Positions 12,979 to 23,086 of a DNA stretch of 64,000 nucleotides are shown here, piece after piece. The position numbers and the translations under genes are program-made. The notes beneath the pieces were generated by a model. That model was not told where the DNA came from, ran no database searches, and was given only the letters and a program-made list of their open reading frames with translations. Each line of letters opens with the position of its first letter. The stretch's first letter is position 1. This DNA is from Pleodorina starrii (Eukaryota; Chlorophyta; Chlorophyceae; Chlamydomonadales; Volvocaceae), in contig BRXU01000003.1 of NCBI GenBank assembly GCA_030267565.1, positions 4,873,001-4,937,000 on the forward strand, given 5' to 3'.

Positions 12979-13779
12979 CTCTCGGAGGTCGGAGGCCCTC
13001 TTACGGTGTCAACTGCGTCCAGCAGGCAGCAGCAGGCACCGTCCTAGCAGTTGTTTCGGCGTACCGTACTCTTTGCCGAGTTGGGGTCAGCGTCCGTGCC
13101 TAACTGACTGACTCGCGGCTCACCGTGTCCTTAGCTCCTTGGAAAGAAGAGGCGGCGGTCGGGAGAAGCTCGAGTAGGTGGGGTAGGGTAGGTAGGGCGC
13201 GCGGGGGCGGTTGCTCCAACGATGATGGTTGGGGCCGTTGCTGTCCTGCTTTGGGATGTTGGGCTGTTTGAAGAGTGGCTGTGGGGCTGGCTGGCTTGGT
13301 TCTAGGTTTGTCGCTCTGAGGCTCAGGCGCCCAGCCAGCAGCGGCGGCTCTTCTTTTGCCTGATCACCCGGGTAGAGAGGAGCCAATTTGTGGGGTTGGG
13401 TGGGTGGGTGCGAGTGCTGTGCAGTACGGGTTGACGTTAGTTGGAAGCCTGGGCGCGGCGACGGTAGCGGGCCGGGGGCCGCCAGCGCGGTAGGTACGTG
13501 GATGTGGTCGCGCCCCGGCGATGGCGGTATGGCGAACCTGGGAGAAGCTACGCCGGCTTTGCTCCCATCGCAGCATTGGCGCGTGCATGATCCGGCACGC
13601 ACGTTGGTTGACCAGCCTCTCCGACGCGTGGTACTTTGCCGTATTTGTGAACAGTGTTGGACGCTCTGAATGTGCGCGGGACAGGATCTTGTCGTCCCTC
13701 AGTGCTCCTTTTGACGACGGGAGCACCACTCACATGTGCCGCGTTACGGCGTACCGTATTTACGCCGCGCGGACAATCT

Positions 13780-13791
13780 GACCCATGGGTC
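13780..13791. repeat. GACCCATGGGTC palindrome (one of eight GACCC-NN-GGGTC sites)
   Basis: Perfect 12-bp palindrome upstream of HYDA. Others with the same 5-bp arms are at 7910-7921, 9498-9509, 9538-9549, 11137-11148, 25040-25051, 28288-28299 and 28307-28318; the central two bases are AT-type palindromic or AC/GT. Confidence 0.85.
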
Positions 13792-14155
13792 GTCGCACGG
13801 TCAAGCAAGGTCGCAGGGCTCCACTCACGCACGTCCATCCCTGTACACGGTTCGGAGCACCTACCAAGCGCTGCTGCCGCGATGGCCTTCGTTATACCTT
13901 GTGCGGCGGCTCCAGCAACCTGCACCACCACGAGGTCGCACACAGCAAACACACCGACTGCACGTCGCGCAAATACGCCGTACAGCTCGCGCAGCACTTT
14001 TCCGTTCTTTATCCGTCACTCTTGCTTGTATTTTCAAATAGAGACAAACATCGAGGCAGCCTCTCACAGTACCGTAAGCAATACAAGCACACAAAAATCT
14101 ACCTTGTTGTTCAAGCACCTTCATATTATTGAGAACCTTGGACTGTTGGACAGCT

Positions 14156-17100
14156 ATGCAGACAGTTCTGACGCGCTCGCACGTGTCGCTGCTGGGTGCA
14201 GCTGGAGCACTGTGCCCGACCCTGCCCAGCAGCGCCAGCTCTCGACTGCCTGTGCTGCTGCCTTGTCCGCTTTTCCGCAAGGCGCCTCCTTCCTCCGCGG
14301 TCCAGCCCGCACACATCTCAGGTATGCGCACGTCGCCCATGATCGACCTTGCTTTTGCTTTCATAACAGATTCGTCGTCGGTTCCAAATTATCCTTGGGC
14401 ATCAATCGATATGTGCGATCTGACCCGCCTCTTTTGCTCGCTGCGCGACGTCAGCAGGCAGTTCCTTCTCTCACACGCGGACCGTCGCGGCCGCGGCAAC
14501 GACGACGACTAGAGGCCCAGCAGCTGCACTTCCCCACTGGAAACAAGCCCTGGAAGAGCTTGGTGAGCCCTGAGCCTTATGGCGCGCTGCTGTCGGCGCC
14601 GTGTTCTATTCAGTTCTATTTACAGCAACCTCAGCAAGGTCAAGGTCCTTCAACGTTGCATGGTTGGTTGGCCCCCTTTAAATATATTCAACTGCTGCTG
14701 CCCGCTTGCTGCATGTCAGCCCTGGAGCACCCTGATATGACGCTGACTTGCGGCAAGTGCTTGTGTGCGTTTCGAGACCTTTTGTTCCGCGCATGCTGGG
14801 GTTGCAGCCCAACGCCGACCATGCCTGAAACCCCCCTGAAAAACCTACCCTACCTGCACGCTGTGTGCCCCCGGGGCCCCCGCCCGACAGACAAGCCGGA
14901 GAGTGAGCGCAAGGTCATGATATGCCAGGTGAGGTACCGGGACGTGGCGCGGACTTAGGAGCCAGACCGGCGGCCGCCGCGACCAGGCCGGCCGCACCCA
15001 GCCGGCGATACGCACCCGAGCAACCGCGTGAGGCTGTCGGTCCAGGCCGGGGTTTCGGCCCCGTCTTGAGGAGCAGGTCGAGGATGCCTGCCATCCGGCA
15101 AACAGCAACCCGGCAACCCCCGGTCCCCGCCCTGTGTCGATCCCTCGCTCTTATGTTGTTTCCAGGTGGCCCCGGCCGTCCGCGTGGCCATCGCCGAGTG
15201 CTTCGGCCTCGCCCCCGGTGCCACCAGCCCCGGCCAGCTGGTGGAGGCGCTGCGTCGCCTGGGCTTCGACCTGGTGTTCGGTGAGGCGGTGTGTGTTGCA
15301 CATGCATGATGAGCTCGCTCTGTGGCAGGCTGCATCCTCGGCCCCCATCCACATACGCCGAAAATATTCAGTAGGGGCAACACTTATTGAATAATGACAA
15401 CAACAGCTGTAGTAAACAGTAGAGCAACCGGGCATAAGTAAAGGTTATGTCCCTACCCGGATTCGAGCCGGGGTCTTCACGGCCACAACGTGATGTACTA
15501 ACCACTATACGATAGGGACAGATGACTAATTGGAGATAAAGAGTCTACAGTAAGCTGGATTGGCCTGGGTAGCGCCCTCGCTCTGGGAGACTGGGACTGG
15601 TCGAGATCCCCACACGCCGCAGTGCATGGCACGCCGGAGCGCTGGCTGTAACTTACCCAACAACAACTGCCGCTGTTCCTCCCTCGCCACCCATCCACCT
15701 GCACTTCACGTATGCCCGCTCTCCCCAGACACTGTGTTCGGCGCCGACCTGACCATCATGGAGGAAGCCACCGAGCTGCTCCTGCGGCTGCAGGCGCAGC
15801 TGGAGGCCGACGTTGGCGTTGACGAGACCGTTCGCCAGCAGCACTCGCAGCAGACCTCGCAGCAGCAGCAGCACCACCACCAGCGTTATGAGCCGCTGCC
15901 TATGTTCACCAGTTGCTGCCCCGGTTGGATCGGTGAGTGCCTTTTAAGAGTACGTGCACCGCGGCCCGCCCGCCAGCCCGCCAGCCCGCCAGCCAGCCAG
16001 CCAGCCAGCCAGGCGCTGCGGGTGTCGTGGATGGCTATCTGGCTGGCTAACCACCTCTGCTATACGGGCGAGATATAATTTTGAGAATCAATGTTAAATA
16101 CCAGTTTAAATACCAGTTTTTTCATCAGGCCGGTCAGGACATGTAAGATATTCTGCCTAGGAATGCGCCAACAGGACAAAACGTTGCGGCATCGCCGAAC
16201 GAGCGAGCGACGGCCGGAGGCCCGAACGAGCCCTCAAAAAAGTACACAACACCCAAAACCCCTATCCCTTGCTGCTTCGTCTTCTCCTTTCTCTGCTGCT
16301 GCGTCTGCTTCTGCCTGATGTGTGCCTGCACCGCATGCAGGCCTGATGGAGAAGTCGTACCCGGATCTCATTCCGTACGTGTCGTCGTGCAAGAGCCCCC
16401 AGACGATGCTTGGCGCCATGGCCAAGACCTACATGGCGGACAAGGCCGGCATCTCCCCCAACGACATCTGCATGGTCTCCATCATGCCCTGCGTCCGCAA
16501 GCAGGGTGAGGTGCACTGAGCAGCGTACACGATCGAGGTGTATAACAGCCCCGAAAACATATGCACACGCGCCCGTGCGTCCTGGGCGAGAGTGCCAGTG
16601 AACCTTCCGGGCTTGCGTCGAGGCTTAAGGGTCCCAGCAGAAAGCGCAAGGTTCGCTGCCGCTCGTCCAGGAGGCGCGGGCCATGCATGTATGCATGTGA
16701 GTAGACCTTGCGGTTACTGCTTACTGGGACCCCTGACCCAAGCTCGGTGTTTGTTCGAATGTGATTGGTTATTTTCCCCCCGCGGGTGCATGTGAAGTTG
16801 TGATCATAGCGGAACCCCGGAACCCCGTGTAAAGTGTGTGTGTGTGTGTGACCGCGAGCGCTGGCCTCATTCACTCGTCCGTGGATGGCACTCTACTCGA
16901 TGTGCCTGCGATGCGCCCCCTCCCTCCACACCTCCAGGTGAGGCCGACCGCGACTGGTTCTGTCTGGGTGGCCGGGGTGGTGCTCGTGATGTGGACCATG
17001 TCATCACCACCGCCGAGCTGGGCAACATCCTCAAGGTGGGGCGGGCTGCGCACTGTACTGCTACTGTACTGCTACTGTACTGCCACTGTACTGCTACTGT

Positions 17101-19648
17101 ACTGCCACTGTACTGCACTATACTGTACTGGTTGGGTGCGAGACTGCCCCTTCAATTTCCCAGCGGCTAGCGCAGTCGATGGTGTTGTTTGTTGTAAATA
17201 TGTACACCATGTACCGGGTACGTAAGGAGCAGCGGTGGATTGGACGGGTGGACGGCTGGGCGCGCTGTTCGTCAAGCCATGTGTCAGCCTGCTGTTGCTG
17301 CTGCTGCTGCTGCCTTCCAGTCTCCACTCTCCAGTCTTATTTGGGTTACCTTCATAATTCCCTGGCGTCCTTATACATTCGGTCCTGGTCGGTTCTGAAA
17401 CACCCGCAGGAGCGGGGCATCAATCTGCCGGAGCTGCCCGAGGGGGATTGGGACCAGCCCTTGGGCCTGGGTACGGGCGCCGGAGTCATCTTCGGCACGA
17501 CGGGCGGTGTCATGGAGGCGGCGCTGAGAACGGTGAGGCAGGCGGCAGCAGTGGCAGCAGCAGCGGGGGACAGACGGGCGGCGAGGCGACGAGCGCGCAA
17601 CTGATGTGTGGGGAATGAAGGCATGGGCGATAATTCCTTCAGCAGTACATTCAATCGATTGCAAGAATTCACCCCGACGGGTGGGAGCCCATTGGCCCAG
17701 TACGGCACTGCTGTACAGGTTCTCACCCTTTTGCCGCTGATCCACCTTTGTAGCTGTTTTTGCGTGCGAACCGTATGACACGTCGGCAAAAAATCACTTA
17801 CCCTTCATTTTGCTGTTGGCACGCCACACATTCATCCTCGCGTGTAACCGTGTCCCCTTTCCCCATCCCCCGATGCGCACATGCGCCACCACCTACACAC
17901 ACCCGTACCGGTACGTGTGCTCCTCCTGTGCACTGTACGGCAGGCGTACGAGCTGGTGACGCAGGAGCGGCTGCCCCGCCTGACCTTCTCTGAGGTGCGC
18001 GGACTGGAGGGCATCAAGGAGGCGGAGGTACGGATGGTGCCGCCGCCGGGATCCAAATTCGCAACGCTGCTGGAGACACACACGGCGGCGCCGGCGCCGC
18101 CGCCGCCGCCGCCGGCGGAGGCCAAGGCACAGGCAACGGACGAGGCTGGCACTGCCGGCTCCGGCTCCGGCTCCGGCATCGGCACCAGCCCTGGCGCTGG
18201 CGCCGGCGTCGGCACCGGCGCCGGCGCAGGTGCCCTTCAGTGGGATGGCGGCGCGACCTTCGTCGCCGATGACGGCCGCCGCGGCTTGAGGCTGCGAGTG
18301 GCGGTTGCCAACGGTCTGGGGAACGCCAAGAAGCTGATCAGCAAGATGCAGGTGGGGGCGGGCTGGGGGGGGAGGGAACGTGCGTGCTGGGCGTTGTACG
18401 CGACAGACTGTGTGGAGGGCCGGCACCGGACCACACGTGCTGCTTGCATGTGGGCCGGACGGATTCCTGCGCGAGAACTCATGCGCCATCGACGTCCGCC
18501 ATCAACCCAAGTCCCATCCCGATAGTCCCATCCCGATGTTCAGATTGGCGCTCGACTGAGATGGGCGCTCGACCGATTGGAAATGCAAACTGCAGAGCGG
18601 CGAGTGCAAGTACGACTTCGTGGAGGTAATGGCCTGCCCCGCCGGATGCATCGGGGGCGGCGGCCAGCCGCGCAGCACCGACAAGCAGATCGCGCTGAAG
18701 CGGCAGCAAGCGTTGTACGGACTGGACGAGCGGTCCACGATCCGCAGGTAGGTAAGAGGTACGGGTACGGCAGGCGACGCAGGCAGGCAAAATGATCAAA
18801 AGCGGTACAAGTGGCGACAAGGGAAAGGCAGGGGCAGGGAGCGTGCCGGCGTACATAGCGGAAAACGTCAGTGTGCTTTCTTTTGTGTTTTTCGCTGGCT
18901 TCGTCTTTGCAGGTGTTTGTGCCCTGGGTAGTATGATTCCTTAAGGTCACCAAGTCAGGCAGCTAGGCTGCTATGCTGCTCGCCGCACCCGCACCCGCAG
19001 TCCCGCACTCCGAACCTGACGACCACGCCCGCGCGCTGCGCTGGCGTCCGTTCACTGCGTCGCTTTCCCTTTCTTCTCTGGTTGCATTGTTTCCAGGTGT
19101 CACGAGAATCCTGCCGTACAAGCGGCTTACAAGGAGTTCCTGGGGGAGCCGTGTAGTGATAAGGCCCATGAGCTGCTGGTGAGTGAGGCGGGACCGGATC
19201 CGGATCCGGATTCGATCCGGATCCGTGTGGTGCCCGAGCGCGGCTGCATGCACTTCTTCTTGTTGCCCTTATCCCAGGTGTCCTCCTTGTTCGTGTCGTC
19301 CTTTGTTTATCTTTTAGAGCAGGGCATTAGAGCAGGGCTGGAGCGGTGAAGCCGTTTCGCGGGTCCCGAGCTCGTGGGCCTCGTGCGCGTGCCTGGCAGG
19401 ACTCTCCCGGCAGGGCACAAGCCGGGCACGGAATGAGGTTCATTTTTTTGGGGGGTGGGGGGGGGGTGGGAGGGCTGTTTACCTGCGCGTAAGGCGCCGT
19501 TGCGTGCGTGGTTGTCTTTGGGATGCCAGGGCCCACAGCTGCGCTGACCTGGAACTCCGACTCTGGCGGACGGACGGACTGACCTGACCTGGCGTTTGCC
19601 CCACCGCAGCACACGCACTACGTCCCAGGCGGCGTGGATGCCGAGTGA
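14156..19648 (+). CDS. HYDA: Chloroplast [FeFe]-hydrogenase
   Basis: Reduces protons to H2 with plastid ferredoxin under anoxia; carries the H-cluster. Twelve exons close in phase: 14156-14321, 14458-14562, 14891-14928, 15166-15280, 15729-15932, 16341-16505, 16938-17035, 17410-17532, 17944-18351, 18596-18747, 19097-19178, 19610-19648, giving 564 aa. Signature loops: TSCCPGW (202-208), MPCVRKQGE (258-266), [14 protein letters not shown] (from 486). It lacks N-terminal accessory Fe-S domains, as in algal M1-type enzymes, and has an Ala/Ser/Pro-rich transit peptide of roughly 55-60 residues. C terminus [12 protein letters not shown] resembles Chlamydomonas HYDA1. It is longer than the ~500-aa relatives because of a Gln/His tract (178-193) and a Pro/Ala/Gly/Ser insert (385-437). 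The ATG at 14156 is chosen because it starts the transit peptide. Confidence 0.97.
15449..15519 (-). tRNA. tRNA-His (GUG), nested antisense in HYDA intron 4
   Basis: Read on the minus strand, the 71-nt unit folds as a complete cloverleaf: acceptor stem GTCCCTA/TAGGGAC, anticodon stem TCACG/CGTGA around loop TTGTGGC (anticodon GTG), and T arm CCCGG-CTCGAAT-CCGGG. The next base at the 3' side is A, fitting the eukaryotic tRNA-His discriminator; no G(-1) is encoded, as expected in eukaryotes, where it is added after transcription. The gene has no intron. It lies wholly between HYDA exons 4 and 5, on the opposite strand. The A and B boxes are internal, so transcription by Pol III is independent of HYDA. 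Confidence 0.95.
17053..17130 (+). repeat. TACTG-type tandem repeat in HYDA intron 7
   Basis: About six imperfect copies of an 11-12-bp unit built from CTACTGTACTGC, just after the exon 7 donor. It is a simple intronic minisatellite. Confidence 0.8.
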
Positions 19649-21034
19649 ATGAGTCAGCAGCAGCAGCAGCAGCAGTGGAGCAGGGGAGCAACTAACAGCG
19701 GAGGCGACGGACTTGGCAGCAGCGCCGCTGCTGCTGCTGCTGCGGCGGCGGCGCCGCCGACACCGCTGCTGTGCCGAGTGGACGGCTGAGTGGGAGCGGC
19801 CCGCCGTGCCAAGCTGGAGCGGCCAGGCGGGGTCCGAAGGGTGTTATAAGAATGCGGAGGTGGTAACGGAGGGAGACTGGTGTTGGGAACGGATAGTGCG
19901 CGTTCGCTTAGATCGCGTAGCGAGTGGATGTATATGTGGTGTTAGGTGATGCGAGAGTGTGCGTGTGTGTGCCTGAAATGGATGAGCGAGTGATTATCCT
20001 TCAGCGTCGATTGGAACCGTTTAGAGCTGCGCTGCGCCCCCAGTAGTCCTGTGCATGACAACGGCGTGTTGACCGTTGGTGTGCAATTGGCGCAGCAGAT
20101 AAACTAGCATCTGCCCCTTTTTTATATGGAAAATCGGGGCGCGGAAAGAAGCGCACGTGTACGAAGCCGAAGTTGCGGAGCGGTACGGAAGCAAGCCGCA
20201 ACAAGTGAATGTTCATTCCCCGCCGTGAAGGCGCGGGTAGGCGCTGCGCAAAATGGCCGTGGCATTGTGTGCGCCATTTCGGCGCCATTCATCCGGAACG
20301 CTGCGCTCCACACCGAGCGCTTGGTTGAAATTGATGACGATTTTGCGGTTGCAGGCCGGTTGCAGTACGTGCCCCCCTGCCGTACGCTCTCGCGACTCCC
20401 ACGGCCCGCTGTGTGGATCAAAGATGATGAGGCTACCCAGAGTCGTGGGGCATTGTGGGGCACTAGAATGCTGTTTTGACTATTTTAGGAAAGCTGGGAG
20501 GCTGCTGGTGCATTTGGCGCCTTGTGGCGGTGGTACCGGTAGTGGTGACCGTGGACTCATTGCTCCTCGTGTGGCGGTAGCGCGGTACAGGTCAGGCAGC
20601 AGTGGAGACACGCGTGCGGTCGGCTTTGGCCGCGTATCGGTGCGGAGGCGCCCGAGTCCACGCTTTCACCACCGTCGCACGGATGCGTTGAGAGATGGGC
20701 TGAAAACTCGTGCATCGTCAGTTGTGTGGTACCGTTGGATGCACTGGATATCTTTGAGATAATATATATTGTGATGAGACCATCCTTACACGGGATTAGC
20801 TTAGCCACACGTGTGGGGTTTGATCCACACGGGGCCTGTTGGTCGAAAGCGGGTTCGCCAAGTCGAAAGCGGGTTCGCGCTTCAGAACCACCGGCGTACT
20901 GCACCAAAAAACAGCACTCAATTGCTACAGCGGGTTTATACGTAATCAAGATACCCTACGCTGCCATACGTTATGCCCTGAGTTATGCGACAAGCCCTCA
21001 GATTTCCCAGTTTTATAAAGTTCCCGAGTTAGCC
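19649..21034. other. HYDA 3' UTR and CNX6 upstream region
   Basis: No gene recognised. The right part holds the CNX6 5' region, with a TATAAA at about 21015-21020. A frame open from 20726 reads into the CNX6 ATG but shows no conservation-like features. A short direct repeat (GAAAGCGGGTTCGC twice) occurs near 20847-20878. Confidence 0.55.
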
Positions 21035-21746
21035 ATGTCGGCCGCTGATGAAAATATCTTCGTTGAAATTAAAGATGTGGCGTTGGATATTAATCAGTAC
21101 ATGGATGTCGTCGCCGACCCCGGTGCCGGCGCAATTGCGACTTTCAGCGGCGTCACTCGCAACACCTTCCAGGGGAAAGCGGTCATCAAGCTTGAGTATG
21201 AAGCCTATGTCCCAATGGCGCTGAAGAAGCTCCAGGTCTGTAAGACCTTCTACAGCCGGCAGGGCGGTTGTCGTCAAGCTGCATCGAATGGGGCCTCCTG
21301 GTCCGCTGCTGCAGGAACTTGCGCACGAATTGGCCCTCAGATGGACCGTCTGCAAGATCGCCATCGCGCATCGCACTGGCACGGTCTGTGTGGGAGAGCC
21401 CAGCGTGATAATCGCGGTCTCGTCGGCGCACCGGCGGGAGTGCCTCGAGGTGGGCGACTTGCACGCGGCCACCCCTCTGCCCCGGGCCCCCGCCCATCCC
21501 AGGCTTCTGTGGCGCTATCCCCATCCAGTGCAAAAACGGGGTATCCCTCGAAATGCCTCTTTTCAGGCAGTCCACTGGGCGATTGACGAGCTGAAAGCCA
21601 CCGTGCCAATCTGGAAAAAGGAATTCTTCGAGGACGGGTCTACATGGAAGGAGAACGAGGAGAGCCGGCGGCTGCTGCAGGCGCCCGGCGGAGGGCGAGC
21701 ACCTGCGGGCGACGCCTCCCCTGCTGCTGGCCATCTCCCAGCCTAG
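21035..21746 (+). CDS. CNX6: Molybdopterin synthase large subunit (MoaE/MOCS2B)
   Basis: Converts precursor Z (cPMP) to molybdopterin together with the thiocarboxylated small subunit, a cytosolic step of Mo-cofactor synthesis needed for nitrate reductase. Exons 21035-21235, 21315-21449 and 21567-21746, all phase 0, give 171 aa. Family features: DPGAGAIATFSGVTRNTFQGK (start of the MoaE core), the KLEYEAYVPMA block, IAHRTGTVCVGEPSVIIAVSSAHR, and the catalytic region LKATVPIWKKE with the conserved lysines at about 122 and 129. The start at 21035 sits 15-20 residues before the conserved core. The frame is open upstream, so a longer N terminus cannot be excluded but is not supported. The Gly/Ala-rich C-terminal tail after residue 150 is unlike bacterial MoaE. 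Confidence 0.95.
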
Positions 21747-23086
21747 CCACGTGGGGACAGGTCGCCAACAGCTTCGCCAGCCACACAGTGATGCGGCGGG
21801 ATGCCGCTGCGCACAGGCGAGTCCCCTGGCCCCCTCGCAGCATCGCACAAACCATCAGACCCTGCGCCCCTGCCCTGCCGATGGCGGGACGCCTGACTCG
21901 GGCCGGTCCATTGGTTGACTGGGTCACCGCGCGCCCCTGCCGCCGGGTCCGGGCCCAGCATGGGCGCTCCCCCCGCACCAGTATCTTCGCTGAGGTACAT
22001 CTTTGTTGGCCCCCCCCCCACACACTGGGGTTGGGGGGAGGCGTGCTCGCTGCTCCACGGTGATGTCTTGCCCCCATCAGCTCACACACATATGCTGTCC
22101 GTGCGGCTTTCGGCAATCGCATGCAGGCGGGAGGCCGCTGCCAGGGAGCGGCGTCACACCGCATCTCCGCATGACAGTGATTCAGCTGGAGGTGGTTGCA
22201 GCAACGGAGGCGGCGGGGGCGACGGGGGTCGTGGAATCGCATACCGGTACCATCGGGGCCATGTGCAGAAGCGTGTGAATAGGACACCAGTGGGTGAAGG
22301 AGGTGTGTGCAGGGCAGGGGGTGAGTAGGTGCTGAGGAGGATGTGGTCCGTGGTCACGAGGCCCTGTGTCGGATCACATGACGGTGTAAACTGACCCGAC
22401 GCCTGGGCAGAGCTGCGGCGTCGAGCTGCACGTGCGTTGTGCGGCAGTTTGCGGTTGCGGTTGCTGCCGCTGTGCCGCATGCAATATTGGAGGATGGTTT
22501 TTTAGCGGACCGAGATGTATTCGTGACAGCCGATGGCGTTTGCTAAAGTCTGAGTGGCGGGTGTTTGACGGCGGGTACGGCGGGCTGGAGGCTGGCGGAG
22601 GCTGTCAAGTTGCCGCGCCGTAAGGACGATGGTTTTTCGAGGTTCTCCAGACGATCTATTGCAAGGGCTCTAATGGAGCATGGAGGAGAACGGGCCTGAC
22701 ACGCCGGGTCGGCTTCCCTCGGGAAGAAGCGGGAGGGAAATCGCCATGAACCCTCATTAAATGTCGATACGATACGCGGGCCAATAGATTTTGGGGTTTA
22801 TATCACGTGCTTCTTCGCTTACGTTGCGCCGGCATGATCATGGATCGGCGCGAGCTGTTATTAACCACCCGCCGGACAAACGGCTATTGCGTGCTGAAGG
22901 CGCAAAAAGTAATACCTAATTGATCATTTCCTTGTCAGTTTGCATATACTCTACGGTCGCGCATGGCAGCGTTCACGTTTGAGTAGAGCTAGGGCGACAG
23001 AAGTTGCGCTGAATTGTCAACGTTACGTGCCTAGCTTTCTACTTTGCAATTCCTCAAGAACACCATCTAGTGCCACCTGTGTTGAC
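21747..23086. other. CNX6 3' UTR and QS upstream region
   Basis: No gene recognised. TGTAA at 22385-22389 is a plausible end for the CNX6 transcript. Beyond about 22640 the sequence becomes more AT-rich and is presumably promoter and 5' UTR for the quinolinate synthase gene. Confidence 0.55.
22385..22389 (+). terminator. Candidate polyadenylation signal TGTAA for CNX6
   Basis: First TGTAA on the plus strand after the CNX6 stop codon, about 640 nt downstream, a typical 3' UTR length for volvocine algae. Confidence 0.4.

Larger units (their letters stand above)
12007..14155. other. 3' UTR of helicase gene and HYDA upstream region
   Basis: No gene recognised. Contains a GGCAGGCAGGCAG/CTGCCTGCCTGCC inverted repeat at about 12944-12978, the GACCCATGGGTC palindrome at 13780-13791, and GTAC cores at 13751, 13843, 13980 and 14069 ahead of HYDA. 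An open frame from 13654 runs into HYDA but in the wrong frame for its second exon and has no protein-like features. Confidence 0.6.

Noticed and set aside
13654..14958. 434-codon plus-strand frame running into HYDA
   Set aside because: Only its last segment coincides with HYDA exon 3; HYDA exons 1 and 2 use other frames and the rest has no protein-like features.
20790..20880. Possible second tRNA-like fold
   Set aside because: There is a CCACACGTGTGG hairpin and GATCCACAC, but no acceptor stem, T-loop or anticodon arm in correct spacing.
20726..21034. In-frame N-terminal extension of CNX6
   Set aside because: No stop separates it from the CNX6 ATG, but it has no resemblance to MoaE proteins or a clear targeting peptide; the core begins just after 21035.
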